Shown in pieces: positions 25,368 to 33,293 of a stretch of 34,601 bases of DNA (position 1 is the first letter of the stretch; every line of letters starts with the position of its first letter). The translations under genes were made by a program, and so were the position numbers. Source of the stretch: Aestuariivita boseongensis. Its GTDB lineage: Bacteria > Pseudomonadota > Alphaproteobacteria > Rhodobacterales > Rhodobacteraceae. The stretch covers positions 1 to 34,601 of the forward strand of contig NZ_JXYH01000044.1 in assembly GCF_001262635.1 (NCBI RefSeq). Reading direction: 5' to 3'. The notes under the pieces are model-generated. The model was not told the origin of the DNA, made no database searches, and was given only the letters and a program-made list of their open reading frames with translations.

Positions 25368-26240
25368 CTATCGTTTGCCGTCGACACCCGGGAGGGGCTC
25401 TGTGCTGGCAATGAAAAGGGCGTGATCCTGGCCAAGAAGCGTTTCGATGGGTTCCAGGGTCTGCGTCCGCTTCACCTTATCGGACAGAATGACCGAGAAA
25501 ATGCCACGGCGTGGATCGTATCCGCGGTCGCTGAGCCACCGTCCCCAGGGATGGCCCAGAACCATGCGATAGAAATGCGTATAGCCCGTCTGGCGCAGAA
25601 AGGCTTCGATGCCCTCGCCCAGTTCAGGTTCTTCTTCAAAGAAACCCTCGGCGGCGATGATCGGCTTTTGCGTCTTCAGAGTTTGCTCAGCCCCACGCAG
25701 CATGTACAGCTCATGACCTTCCACGTCGATCTTCATGAAGCTGATATTTGTGAGACCATTCTGGGCCACATATTCATCCAGCGGCATGACCTTGATCTTG
25801 CTGTCGGCGTCCTCTTCCCTGTCGCAAACCGAGGACGCGCCAAGGTTCTGAGCGTTCTGCTTGAACCACAGTTCCCCCTGCTTGTCAGACAAGCCCAGTT
25901 GCACGGCTTCGACCTTGTGACCCAGCGTGTTCGCGCAAAGTACGTGATAAACCATCGGGTTGGGCTCGAAGGCGATGACGCGATCAAAGTGATTTTCGAA
26001 GTAACAGGCATGGTTGCCGATGTTCGCTCCGATATCCAGGCAGACCGAGTGCGGATCGAGATGCGCAAAGACTTTATCCCGGAGCACTTCGAGGTGATAT
26101 TTTTCATACACCTCGCGAATGATGACCTCGGTGCTGACGATATCACCCAGAAAGACGGCACGCAGATGGGTCTTGCGGCCGCGGCGCGTCAGCTGCCTCA
26201 TCCAGTTTCTGACAAGCGCCTGATAGAGCCGATTTGCCAC
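25368..26240 (-). CDS. FkbM family SAM-dependent methyltransferase
   Basis: Methyltransferase (290 aa). The SAM-binding motif I is CLDIGANIGNHACYF, followed by VIAFEPNP, and the FkbM signature FMKIDVEGHELYMLRGAEQTL-like block is present. Family members O-methylate sugars, polyketides or surface glycans; the substrate here is unknown. The start is GTG at 26240 with AAAGG upstream. The N-terminal ~60 residues are basic and not part of the catalytic core. It sits at the end of insert 2, co-directional with rpmC, and 113 nt after the TIGR02466 gene. Confidence 0.85.
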   Translation of the reverse strand: MANRLYQALVRNWMRQLTRRGRKTHLRAVFLGDIVSTEVIIREVYEKYHLEVLRDKVFAHLDPHSVCLDIGANIGNHACYFENHFDRVIAFEPNPMVYHVLCANTLGHKVEAVQLGLSDKQGELWFKQNAQNLGASSVCDREEDADSKIKVMPLDEYVAQNGLTNISFMKIDVEGHELYMLRGAEQTLKTQKPIIAAEGFFEEEPELGEGIEAFLRQTGYTHFYRMVLGHPWGRWLSDRGYDPRRGIFSVILSDKVKRTQTLEPIETLLGQDHALFIASTEPLPGVDGKR

Positions 26241-26353
26241 TTAGTTCGCCTTTCTTCGACTGTGAAGCTCGGGTGGTTTTGACCCAATTGCCCAGATTGC
26301 GCAAGCATGGGTATGCGTCATCCGGTTTGTCGTGCGCCAGCAAGAGCGGCGGA

Positions 26354-26974
26354 TCATTCCCACTTGTAATTGAAACTGACGCTGATGCGGTCGTCTTCGG
26401 CCATGTTCATCGGCACCTCGTGGCGCAGCCAGCTTTCCCACATCAGAACCTCGCCCGGTTGGGGTGCGATATAGATGAAGGGCTTGAGTTCATCGCGCGC
26501 ATCCTTGATCCGGGCAGGTGCGGCCATCATCATCGCGTGGCGGGGGTCTTCCAGTTTCAGCGCCCCTGCCCCGTCGGGCACTTTGACATAGGTGGTGCCT
26601 GAAATCACGGAATGCGGGTGGATGTGGCTGGCATGCATGCCGCCTTCGGGCAGGATATTGATCCAGATATCTTCAAGGACCAGCGCGCGGCCATCGAGAT
26701 CGAATTGCAGATCTTTGGCAAAGGCCGCGACATGGGCGTCGAGCGCTTTGACGACGTCGGCAAAGATCGGAAAACGCCAGGGCAGATCGGTGAGCGAGGC
26801 ATAGGAGGTGTAGCCGGGATAGCCGTTTTCCTCGGACCAATCCTGACCGGCTTCATCATCTTCAGCGATGGAATAGCACGACGCCTCTAATTCGTTTGGG
26901 TCAATGGGCGTGCAGAATTCGGAGAGTTTCGCGCGGTAGAGACGGGTCACAAAGAGAGAGGAGATATCAGCCAT
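26354..26974 (-). CDS. TIGR02466 family protein, putative 2OG-Fe(II) oxygenase
   Basis: Double-stranded beta-helix protein (206 aa) resembling the TIGR02466/PF13759 group of presumed 2-oxoglutarate- and iron-dependent oxygenases. Candidate metal ligands are His 117 and His 119 (ASHIHPHSVISGTTYV) and His 185 (WLRHEVP); Arg 197 (RISVSF) would hold 2-oxoglutarate. The usual HxD is therefore HxH here, as I recall for this family. The ATG at 26974 was chosen because homology starts there; a long upstream frame overlaps the divergent lysozyme-like gene and is rejected. Substrate unknown. Confidence 0.78.
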   Translation of the reverse strand: MADISSLFVTRLYRAKLSEFCTPIDPNELEASCYSIAEDDEAGQDWSEENGYPGYTSYASLTDLPWRFPIFADVVKALDAHVAAFAKDLQFDLDGRALVLEDIWINILPEGGMHASHIHPHSVISGTTYVKVPDGAGALKLEDPRHAMMMAAPARIKDARDELKPFIYIAPQPGEVLMWESWLRHEVPMNMAEDDRISVSFNYKWE

Positions 26975-27056
26975 ACCCGCCTGATAGCGCGCGCATCTGG
27001 AAACGAAAAGGCTGATGGCAATCCTTCCGTAACTTTGCTGTGGCAAACGGGCGGGC

Positions 27057-27731
27057 ATGAGAGTGTTCGTTTTGATCTGTGTGGTGATGGCGCCAGTTCT
27101 GGCAGCGGCAGAGCCTGCGCCACTGATGGCCAGTCGCCAGCCGATGTTTGCCTTGGGCGCGGCCCCGACGACCCAAAGCACGCGGGCCAGCCTCTTTTCT
27201 GGCGTCGGGGTGGGGTTGATGGCGCCACCGCCCGCCACCTTATCGGCGGACGGCAAGAAGGTGGCAAAGCAAATCCGCGACCTGATCGCGGCGGCCGAAG
27301 CAGGGCCTGCAGGGTATGATGCTGTGCAACATGGCGCGCGGGTCAAACCGGGTAAGCCACCGACCGCGATGACGCTGGCGCAGATCGATCGTTGGACCCG
27401 CGACACCCCGGGGCAACCCCACGCGATTGGACGGTATCAGTTCATCCCAAAGACTCTGCGCTGGCTGACAGCACGGCTAAACCTGCCACCCGAAACCCGG
27501 TTTACGGCTGCAGTGCAGGACCGGTTGGCCGATCTGCTGCTGGAAGATGCAGGGCTGGAAGCTGTACTGCGCGGGGAGATGAGCCAGCGCCGCTTCATGC
27601 GCAACCTTGCGCGCACATGGGCGGGCTTCCCTCTCCCCAATGGCCAATCCTACTATGAAGGGTTCGCCGGGAACATGGCCACCATGAGTTGGCAGCGCTT
27701 CAAGGGGCAGATCGGTCAGATCTTGTCGTGA
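27057..27731 (+). CDS. Secreted lysozyme-fold protein resembling phage lambda R endolysin
   Basis: Exported protein (224 aa) with a signal peptide (MRVFVLICVVMAPVLAAA) and a roughly 45-residue linker, followed by a domain like lambda R/GH104 transglycosylases. Correspondences are LIAAAEAGPAGYDAV (candidate catalytic Glu 81), HAIGRYQFIPKTLRWL (the GRYQ block), FTAAVQDRLADLLL, and ARTWAGFPLPNGQSYYEG. It probably cleaves peptidoglycan glycan strands in the periplasm. Only plus-strand gene of insert 2, divergent from the TIGR02466 gene (82 nt) and convergent with the NADAR gene (16 nt). No phage genes are adjacent. Confidence 0.8.
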   Translation: MRVFVLICVVMAPVLAAAEPAPLMASRQPMFALGAAPTTQSTRASLFSGVGVGLMAPPPATLSADGKKVAKQIRDLIAAAEAGPAGYDAVQHGARVKPGKPPTAMTLAQIDRWTRDTPGQPHAIGRYQFIPKTLRWLTARLNLPPETRFTAAVQDRLADLLLEDAGLEAVLRGEMSQRRFMRNLARTWAGFPLPNGQSYYEGFAGNMATMSWQRFKGQIGQILS

Positions 27732-27747
27732 GCGCCGACCAGCAGCC

Positions 27748-28257
27748 TCAGTCTGCGAGATTTTGAAAGCGGGCGAATTCGTCCGGGAATTCGTTTTTCA
27801 ACTCGGCCCTCACTTTGGTGAGCGCGATGCCCAGCAGGTTCTTGCCCGGCCAATCTGCGATGGGCGTATTACGCGCTGCCTGTTCATCCAGCCCTATGCC
27901 CCAGATGGCGTCGTTGGGACTGGCCTCTACGATCTGGGCGGTTCCGGTTTTGAAGAGTTCTGCCCGCAAGTCGGGGTTTTGGTGAAACTTGGCGTGGTTG
28001 ACTTTGACCACTTCATAAAGCTTGCGGCCATCCCAGGTTTTGCTGTCGAAATTCTTCACCTCACGCCCCAATGCCTTTTGCTCGCGGGGTTTTCGGGCCG
28101 CAAGGATTTTCGCGGCTGTCTTTTTGTCGCGAAACAGCATGGCCTTGGCGTACATCATCGCCTGTTCGGCCGTGTTGAACCGCACCCCCTTCATTTGGAA
28201 ATGGGACGGATACCATTGGCTAAATGGGCCGCTCCAGAAGAACACGAAATCCTGCAT
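27748..28257 (-). CDS. NADAR family protein (YbiA-like N-glycosidase)
   Basis: NADAR-fold protein (169 aa; former DUF1768). Recognised by FFWSGPFSQWYPSHFQMKGV, FNTAEQAMMYAKAMLF, KNFDSKTWDGRKLYEVV and the C-terminal IWGIGLDEQAARNTPIADWPG with GKNLLGIALTKVR. YbiA-type members hydrolyse the N-glycosidic bond of toxic riboflavin-pathway intermediates; other NADAR proteins act on ADP-ribosyl groups or in NAD-based conflict systems. Which applies here is not decidable. It lies downstream of the rplP terminator on the same strand. Confidence 0.87.
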   Translation of the reverse strand: MQDFVFFWSGPFSQWYPSHFQMKGVRFNTAEQAMMYAKAMLFRDKKTAAKILAARKPREQKALGREVKNFDSKTWDGRKLYEVVKVNHAKFHQNPDLRAELFKTGTAQIVEASPNDAIWGIGLDEQAARNTPIADWPGKNLLGIALTKVRAELKNEFPDEFARFQNLAD

Positions 28258-28290
28258 GGGCCTATCTGTAGTGGCCGTGGGGAAAATGAG

Positions 28291-28322
28291 AAACCCCCGC
28301 CAGATTTCTCCAGCGGGGGTTT
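28291..28322. terminator. Intrinsic terminator after rplP
   Basis: A 10-bp perfect stem (28291-28300/28313-28322) is flanked by TTTTATCTTTTT on the plus strand and TTTCTCATTTT on the minus strand. On the minus strand it closes the rplB-rplP transcript 57 nt past the rplP stop and before the NADAR gene, splitting the S10 cluster at this point. Confidence 0.87.
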
Positions 28323-28338
28323 TATCTTTTTCGGGGCC

Positions 28339-28361
28339 GAGATTATTCGACGAATAATCTC
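28339..28361. repeat. TTCG-centred palindrome after rplP
   Basis: Perfect 11-bp arms (28339-28349 and 28351-28361) around a single A. On the minus strand it is followed by GCCCCGAAAAAG and then the terminator, the same succession as behind rpmD (palindrome at 20840, GCCCGAAAAAC, terminator). Confidence 0.65.
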
Positions 28362-28378
28362 ATGCGCCGAAGATCTGT

Positions 28379-28792
28379 TTACCAGTCTTCGCGTACCACC
28401 ACGCGGGTTTTCACCGGCAGTTTCATCGCGGCCAGACGCAGCGCCTCGCGGGCGATGTCGTCATTCACGCCGTCGATTTCGAACATCACGCGGCCAGGCT
28501 TGACCTTGCATGCCCAGAAATCGACCGAGCCTTTACCTTTACCCATCCGAACTTCGGTAGGCTTCGAGGTGACAGGTGTATCCGGGAAGATCCGGATCCA
28601 GACGCGGCCCTGACGTTTCATGTGACGCGTCATGGCACGACGGGCTGCCTCGATCTGGCGGGCCGTCACACGCTCGGGCGTGGTGGCTTTCAGACCGTAG
28701 GTGCCGAAGTTCAGGTCAGACCCGCCCTTCGCCAGACCTTTGATACGGCCTTTGTGCTGTTTGCGGAACTTGGTCCGTTTTGGCTGAAGCAT
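28379..28792 (-). CDS. rplP: 50S ribosomal protein L16
   Basis: L16 (137 aa), at the A-site side of the peptidyl transferase region. [20 protein letters not shown] and [20 protein letters not shown] are diagnostic; typical length. Usually followed immediately by rpmC (L29); here a palindrome and terminator follow and rpmC is about 3.2 kb downstream. Confidence 0.98.
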   Translation of the reverse strand: MLQPKRTKFRKQHKGRIKGLAKGGSDLNFGTYGLKATTPERVTARQIEAARRAMTRHMKRQGRVWIRIFPDTPVTSKPTEVRMGKGKGSVDFWACKVKPGRVMFEIDGVNDDIAREALRLAAMKLPVKTRVVVREDW

Positions 28793-28804
28793 TTATCTCA
28801 CTCC

Positions 28805-29515
28805 TTACCGGCGGCCGCCCATGGCACCGCGAGGTGCTGGACCATCCTGGAGCTCCTGGGCTTTGCGATCGCGGGCCGACGGGTCGTGCTCCATGATCTC
28901 GCCTTTGAAGATCCAGACTTTGATGCCGATGATGCCGTAGGGCGTGGACGCCTCGGCATGTGCGTAATCGATGTCGGCGCGCAGGGTGTGCAGGGGCACA
29001 CGGCCTTCACGGTACCATTCGGTCCGCGCGATTTCCGCACCGCCCAGACGACCGGCGACGTTCACACGGATGCCCAGGGCACCCATACGCATGGCGTTCT
29101 GCACGCCACGCTTCATCGCACGGCGGAAGGACACCCGGCGTTCCAGCTGCTGAGCAATCGATTCAGCAACCAGTTGTGCGTCAAGCTCCGGCTTGCGCAC
29201 TTCAACGATGTTGAGGTGCAACTCGCTGTCGGTCATCGCGGCCAGTTTCTTGCGCAGCACTTCGATATCGGCGCCTTTTTTGCCGATGATCACACCGGGG
29301 CGGGCTGTGTGGATCGTCACGCGGCACTTTTTGTGCGGACGTTCGATGATCACACGGGCCACGCCGGCCTGCTTGCACTCTTCCTTGATGAACTCACGGA
29401 TCTTGATGTCTTCCAGCAGAAGATCACCGTAATCCTTGGTGTCGGCGTACCAGCGGCTGTCCCAGGTGCGGTTCACCTGCAGGCGCATGCCAATCGGATT
29501 TACTTTCTGACCCAT
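28805..29515 (-). CDS. rpsC: 30S ribosomal protein S3
   Basis: S3 (236 aa), at the mRNA entry channel. It begins [20 protein letters not shown]; the KH domain is marked by [20 protein letters not shown]; a later S3 block is [20 protein letters not shown]. The C-terminal tail of about 25 residues is charged. Its ATG overlaps the rplV stop by one base. Confidence 0.98.
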   Translation of the reverse strand: MGQKVNPIGMRLQVNRTWDSRWYADTKDYGDLLLEDIKIREFIKEECKQAGVARVIIERPHKKCRVTIHTARPGVIIGKKGADIEVLRKKLAAMTDSELHLNIVEVRKPELDAQLVAESIAQQLERRVSFRRAMKRGVQNAMRMGALGIRVNVAGRLGGAEIARTEWYREGRVPLHTLRADIDYAHAEASTPYGIIGIKVWIFKGEIMEHDPSARDRKAQELQDGPAPRGAMGGRR

Positions 29516-29895
29516 TAGGCTTGCTCCTCTACCTGACGAACCTTGATGGTAAGCTCGGAAAACGGCTTGATGATCCGACCAAACCGGCCACGTGCGCGCG
29601 GACGACCGCGTTTCATGGTCAGGTTCTTGCCGACCCAGGCTTCCGCCACGATCAGCTCGTCCACATCCAGGTTGTGGTTGTTTTCAGCGTTGGCAATTGC
29701 GGACTGAAGGCATTTCTTCACGTCCTGCGCGATCCGTTTCTTCGAGAAGGTCAGGTCGTTCAGAGCCTTGTCCACCTTCTTGCCACGGATCATAGCGGCC
29801 ACCAGGTTCAGTTTCTGCGGGGAGGTCCGAAGCATGCGCACTTTGGCCATTGCTTCGTTATCTGCCACGCGGCGGGGGTTTTTTTCCTTGCCCAT
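29515..29895 (-). CDS. rplV: 50S ribosomal protein L22
   Basis: L22 (126 aa), whose extended loop lines the exit tunnel and is a known macrolide-resistance site. Recognised by [20 protein letters not shown] and the loop/C-terminal part [20 protein letters not shown]. Slightly extended N-terminus ([14 protein letters not shown]), typical for the group. It lies 3 nt after rpsS. Confidence 0.98.
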   Translation of the reverse strand: MGKEKNPRRVADNEAMAKVRMLRTSPQKLNLVAAMIRGKKVDKALNDLTFSKKRIAQDVKKCLQSAIANAENNHNLDVDELIVAEAWVGKNLTMKRGRPRARGRFGRIIKPFSELTIKVRQVEEQA

Positions 29896-29898
29896 GAC

Positions 29899-30177
29899 TT
29901 ATTTCCGCTTCGCTTTTTTGTCAGCCGCGTGACCGTAATAGGTCCGGGTCGGCGAGTATTCACCAAACTTCTGGCCGATCATTTCTTCGGTCACGTTCAC
30001 GGGAATATGCTTTTGCCCGTTATAGACGCCAAACGTCAGGCCCACGAATTGGGGCAGGATCGTCGAACGACGCGACCAGATTTTGATAACTTCATTGCGC
30101 CCCGATTCACGCGCAGCTTCTGCCTTTTTCAGGACATAGCTGTCGACAAAGGGGCCTTTCCATACAGAACGGCTCAT
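29899..30177 (-). CDS. rpsS: 30S ribosomal protein S19
   Basis: S19 (92 aa), a head protein that partners with S13. [20 protein letters not shown], then [20 protein letters not shown] and [20 protein letters not shown], are diagnostic. Starts 3 nt after rplB. Confidence 0.98.
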   Translation of the reverse strand: MSRSVWKGPFVDSYVLKKAEAARESGRNEVIKIWSRRSTILPQFVGLTFGVYNGQKHIPVNVTEEMIGQKFGEYSPTRTYYGHAADKKAKRK

Positions 30178-30180
30178 GTC

Positions 30181-31023
30181 TTACCGCCTTTTCTTGCGGG
30201 CGTGACGCGAGCGGAGGATCAGCTTGCTGGACGCCTTGTTCTTGTTGCGGGTGCGCTTGCCTTTGGTGGGCTGGCCCCAGGGGCTGACCGGGTGACGACC
30301 GCCAGAGGTCCGGCCTTCACCACCGCCGTGGGGGTGATCAACCGGGTTCATGACGACACCACGCACCGACGGGCGGATGCCCTTGTGGCGCATACGGCCC
30401 GCTTTACCGAAGTTCTGGTTCGAGTTGTCGGGGTTCGACACCGCGCCAACAGTGGCCATGCATTCCTGACGCACCATCCGCAGCTCACCCGAGGAGAGGC
30501 GGATCTGGGCGTAGCCACCGTCACGACCAACAAACTGGGCATAGGTGCCTGCCGCGCGGGCGATCTGGCCGCCTTTGCCGGGCTTCAGTTCGATGTTGTG
30601 CACGATTGTCCCGATCGGCATGCCCGAGAAGGGCATCGCGTTGCCGGGTTTGATGTCGGCCTTCGCGCTTGCCACCACCTGATCACCAACCGCCAGACGT
30701 TGCGGCGCCAGGATATAGGCCTGCTCGCCGTCTTCGTATTTGATCAGCGCGATAAAGGCGGTCCGGTTCGGGTCGTATTCGATCCGTTCAACGGTTGCCG
30801 CCACGTCGAATTTGTTCCGTTTGAAATCAACGATCCGGTAAAGGCGTTTGGCGCCACCCCCGCGACGTCGCGAGGTAATCCGTCCGGTGTTGTTACGGCC
30901 GCCCGATTTGGTCAAACCCTCAGTCAGGGATTTGACAGGACGTCCTTTCCACAGCTCCGAACGGTCGATCAGCACCAGTCCACGCTGGCCCGGCGTCGTC
31001 GGCTTGTACGACTTGAGTGCCAT
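30181..31023 (-). CDS. rplB: 50S ribosomal protein L2
   Basis: L2 (280 aa), required for subunit joining and peptidyl transfer. [20 protein letters not shown], the [20 protein letters not shown]-like region and the C-terminal [20 protein letters not shown], with the functionally important His, are diagnostic. It starts the second S10 block, separated from rplW by insert 1, and is preceded by a promoter candidate and a leader of about 155 nt with several hairpins. The GGAAGA ribosome site is modest for so highly expressed a gene. Confidence 0.98.
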   Translation of the reverse strand: MALKSYKPTTPGQRGLVLIDRSELWKGRPVKSLTEGLTKSGGRNNTGRITSRRRGGGAKRLYRIVDFKRNKFDVAATVERIEYDPNRTAFIALIKYEDGEQAYILAPQRLAVGDQVVASAKADIKPGNAMPFSGMPIGTIVHNIELKPGKGGQIARAAGTYAQFVGRDGGYAQIRLSSGELRMVRQECMATVGAVSNPDNSNQNFGKAGRMRHKGIRPSVRGVVMNPVDHPHGGGEGRTSGGRHPVSPWGQPTKGKRTRNKNKASSKLILRSRHARKKRR

Positions 31024-31178
31024 GCTTTCTGTCTTCCGTTTAGCTCGGTCGAACAGAGTTCAACCAATATGTGAGGACGGCAATGCCGCCCAAGGTATAG
31101 GCCCCCTTAGGTGCCCGGTTACAGGGTGTTCTTGCGAACGACGACAAAGCCCCGGACGAATCCGGGGCCTTGCGGATG
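31024..31178 (-). promoter_or_regulatory. Candidate structured leader RNA of rplB
   Basis: Five hairpins can be drawn in the minus-strand RNA between the predicted start and the rplB ATG. H1, 31146-31171: 11 bp with a UUCG tetraloop. H2, 31128-31139: GUUC-GCAA-GAAC, a GNRA loop. H3, 31089-31111: 7 bp CCUAAGG/CCUUGGG. H4, 31075-31091: 7 bp GGGCGGC/GCCGUCC, sharing three bases with H3. H5, 31048-31064: 7 bp GUUGAAC/GUUCGAC. H3 and H4 partly compete, allowing two conformations. I know no named leader family with this layout. Confidence 0.55.
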
Positions 31179-31184
31179 GGGTCG

Positions 31185-31211
31185 TGTATAAAGGGATGGC
31201 CTGCAGGTCAA
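31185..31211 (-). promoter_or_regulatory. Candidate sigma70 promoter for rplB
   Basis: Minus strand: TTGACC (31206-31211) and TATACA (31185-31190) with a 15-bp spacer, shorter than ideal but with good hexamers. A GC-rich stretch follows the -10, as in many stringently controlled promoters (inference). The gene on the other side (DUF1272) diverges, so rplB needs a promoter here. Confidence 0.6.
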
Positions 31212-31296
31212 GCCGCTCTTAAAGTTTTTCATCAGCTACAACCTCTGTCCAGCCCGGCAGCGGGTCATTTTGGCCAACCAGACAGGACTATTGCAT

Positions 31297-31611
31297 ATGC
31301 TGGAACTCCGCCCGAATTGCGAATGGTGTGACAAGGATCTACCGCCCGACAGCGACGAGGCGTATATCTGCACCTATGAATGCACTTATTGCGCCCATTG
31401 CGTTGAACATGTGCTGCAGGGGGTGTGCGCGACATGCGGCGGCGGCCTGGTAAAACGGCCGATCCGACCGAAGCAGAGTTACAGGGACGGGCATAAGTTG
31501 GGTCTGGGTAATAATCCGGCCTCGACCCTGCGGCGGCATTCGAAATGGACCCGGGACGAGGTTGACGCGCTCAGCCGGGCGCTGCGCGATATTGCGCCCA
31601 AGGACAGGTAG
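31297..31611 (+). CDS. DUF1272 domain protein (Cys-rich, zinc-ribbon-like)
   Basis: Small cytoplasmic protein (104 aa). Its first ~60 residues match the DUF1272 pattern: LELRPNCEWCDKDLPPDSDE, then paired cysteines in CTYECTYCAHCVEHVLQGVC and CATCGGGLVKRP, most likely a zinc site. The remaining ~45 residues are basic and not typical of the domain. The ATG at 31297 is chosen (AGGA 9 nt upstream; homology begins there) over a TTG at 31270. Function unknown. First gene of insert 1, divergent from rplB. Confidence 0.83.
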   Translation: MLELRPNCEWCDKDLPPDSDEAYICTYECTYCAHCVEHVLQGVCATCGGGLVKRPIRPKQSYRDGHKLGLGNNPASTLRRHSKWTRDEVDALSRALRDIAPKDR

Positions 31612-31744
31612 ATGCCGCAGCGCGGCTGGCGTGAGACGATCTAGATCAATACCTCGATCCAGTGGCTATGATAACCTGATGACGATGACCGGCGCGGTGA
31701 ACGATCCAGCGCTTGCGTCAAACTGTTCGAAAGGAGGCCTTTTC

Positions 31745-32098
31745 ATGGCGAAATCCACAAAGAAATCCGCCGCTGACAAAGACAATCCGTTTGCGATGAG
31801 TGCGGCGATGATGGCGATCAACCCGGCTTCGATGCAAGCCTGGCAAGAGGTGATGACCGAATGCAGCCGCTTTGTCATGGACCGGTTGCAGCAGGATTTT
31901 GAGACGCAGCAAGCGATACTCGGCTGCAAAAGCCCCGCTGAGTTGGTTCAGCTGCAGACCGAATTTTATCAGAATGCGATCAAGCAATATTCCGAAGAAA
32001 CGATGCGCCTGATGCAGATGATGTCGGACGCCGCGGGAACTGCCGTGAGCGAAGCGCAGTCCTCTACCAAACGGCGATATGACGACGTGCCGTTGTAG
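31745..32098 (+). CDS. Phasin family protein
   Basis: Small, largely helical protein (117 aa) resembling Phasin_2 proteins that coat polyhydroxyalkanoate granules. It has many Met, Gln and Ala, amphipathic helices, and the phasin-like stretch KSPAELVQLQTEFYQNAIKQ, then YSEETMRLMQMMSDAAG. A strong AAAGGAGG site lies about 7 nt before the ATG at 31745; the longer upstream frame is rejected. No PHA synthase or depolymerase is in the window, so granule association is inferred. The preceding 133-bp spacer shows no clear promoter. Confidence 0.8.
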   Translation: MAKSTKKSAADKDNPFAMSAAMMAINPASMQAWQEVMTECSRFVMDRLQQDFETQQAILGCKSPAELVQLQTEFYQNAIKQYSEETMRLMQMMSDAAGTAVSEAQSSTKRRYDDVPL

Positions 32099-32171
32099 GG
32101 TTGGCGCAATCCTCTGACCGAGGGGGTGATCCCAAGCCTTTTGATGCGGTCCGGCACAAAGGAGCGACGCG

Positions 32172-32321
32172 ATGAAACTCGTGATCTATGGTTTGATCTT
32201 TGCCGGTGTCATGTTTGGTTTGGCGATCGGAGCGCACAGCCTGCTGGTCACCACCTCTGCTGGTGACGGTGCTTGGGCTGAACGCGCTGCATCCGTCTGC
32301 GCCACCTGCCACGGCGGCTGA
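32172..32321 (+). CDS. 49-residue membrane-anchored protein with a C-terminal CxxCH haem motif
   Basis: A good AAAGGAG site precedes the ATG by about 8 nt. The product has one hydrophobic N-terminal span (about residues 3-26), then a short hydrophilic part and ends ERAASVCATCHGG, so a c-type haem attachment site (Cys 43, Cys 46, His 47) lies two residues from the C-terminus. There is no downstream Met or His ligand and no room for a cytochrome c fold. A terminator begins 10 nt after the stop, so it does not look like a truncated longer gene. It could bind haem as a mini-cytochrome, act through the CxxC as a thiol, or be a partner subunit. Confidence 0.65.
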   Translation: MKLVIYGLIFAGVMFGLAIGAHSLLVTTSAGDGAWAERAASVCATCHGG

Positions 32322-32331
32322 GGCGACATGA

Positions 32332-32361
32332 AAAAGGCCCCCGCTGTCGCGAGGGCCTTTT
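32332..32361. terminator. Bidirectional intrinsic terminator between the CxxCH gene and rplW
   Basis: A 9-bp stem (32332-32340/32353-32361) with an inner 3-bp stem; TTTT follows on the plus strand and TTTTT on the minus strand. It ends insert 1 on the plus strand and the rpsJ-rplW transcript on the minus strand, 22 nt past the rplW stop. Confidence 0.85.
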
Positions 32362-32382
32362 GTCTTGTTCTTCGAGGTCGGC

Positions 32383-32679
32383 TTAGAGGCCGGTGGTCAC
32401 GTCGATCGTGTTACCCTCTTCCAGGGTGACATAGGCTTTCTTGACGTCTTTCCGCTTGCCCAGCTGGCCGCGGAAGCGCTTGACCTTGCCTTTGGTGATC
32501 GTTGTGTTGACCGCTTTGACCTTCACGCCAAACAAGGCCTCAACAGCTTCCTTGATCTGAGGTTTGTTCGCGTCGATCGACACTTCAAACACCACGGCAC
32601 CGTTTTCGGACGCCATTGTGGTTTTCTCGGTGATGACCGGCTTGCGGATCACATCGTAATGTTCTGCCTTGGCACTCAT
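32383..32679 (-). CDS. rplW: 50S ribosomal protein L23
   Basis: L23 (98 aa), at the tunnel exit, docking site for trigger factor and [43 protein letters not shown] and [20 protein letters not shown] are diagnostic. It overlaps rplD by 4 nt. A terminator follows, so the first S10 block ends here rather than continuing to rplB. Confidence 0.98.
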   Translation of the reverse strand: MSAKAEHYDVIRKPVITEKTTMASENGAVVFEVSIDANKPQIKEAVEALFGVKVKAVNTTITKGKVKRFRGQLGKRKDVKKAYVTLEEGNTIDVTTGL

Positions 32680-33293
32680 TTCAAGCGAGCCTCCAGTGCT
32701 TCGACACCCGCCTTGGTGATCACGAGCGTGTCACGCTTGAGAATGTCATAAACGTTTGCGCCCATCGTCGGCAGGATGTCCAGACCTTCGATGTTGCGGG
32801 CGGCCTGGGCGAAACCTTCATTGACGGATGCACCGTCGATGATCAGGGCGCGCTTCCAGCCCAGGTTTTTCACCTGTTTGGCCAGTGCGCTGGTCTTGCC
32901 TTCGGCTTCTGCAGCTTCGATCACAACCAGTTCACCCGCTTTGGCCTTAGCCGACAACGCGTGCTTCAGCCCCAGCTTGCGGAATTTCTTCGGCAGGTCG
33001 TGGCCATGGCTGCGCGGTGTCGGGCCTTTGTAGATACCACCTTTGCGGAAGATCGGTGCGTTGCGGTCACCGTGGCGTGCACCGCCGGTGCCCTTCTGGC
33101 GATAGATCTTCTTGGTGGAATAGCTGGTTTCCGACCGGGTTTTCACCTTGTGGGTGCCTGCTTGGGCGTTGTTACGCTGCCAGCGGACCACACGGTGCAG
33201 GATGTCGGCGCGCGGTTCCAGACCGAACAGATCTTCGGGAAGATCCACGGATCCGGCTTTGCCGCCGTCCAGTTTGATGACGTCGAGTTTCAT
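32676..33293 (-). CDS. rplD: 50S ribosomal protein L4
   Basis: L4 (205 aa), tunnel constriction protein; in E. coli it represses its own S10 operon. [20 protein letters not shown] and [16 protein letters not shown], the extended-loop region, are diagnostic. Its ATG overlaps the rplC stop by one base and its stop overlaps rplW by 4 nt. No E. coli-like S10 leader was recognised upstream of rpsJ. Confidence 0.98.
   Translation of the reverse strand: MKLDVIKLDGGKAGSVDLPEDLFGLEPRADILHRVVRWQRNNAQAGTHKVKTRSETSYSTKKIYRQKGTGGARHGDRNAPIFRKGGIYKGPTPRSHGHDLPKKFRKLGLKHALSAKAKAGELVVIEAAEAEGKTSALAKQVKNLGWKRALIIDGASVNEGFAQAARNIEGLDILPTMGANVYDILKRDTLVITKAGVEALEARLK

Noticed and set aside
26975-27406. N-terminal extension of the TIGR02466 protein
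   Set aside because: The extra residues are antisense to the lysozyme-like gene and are of shadow composition; homology begins at 26974.
32064-32312. 82-codon minus-strand frame opposite the CxxCH gene
   Set aside because: The plus-strand frame has the ribosome site, membrane span and terminator placement; the minus frame has none.
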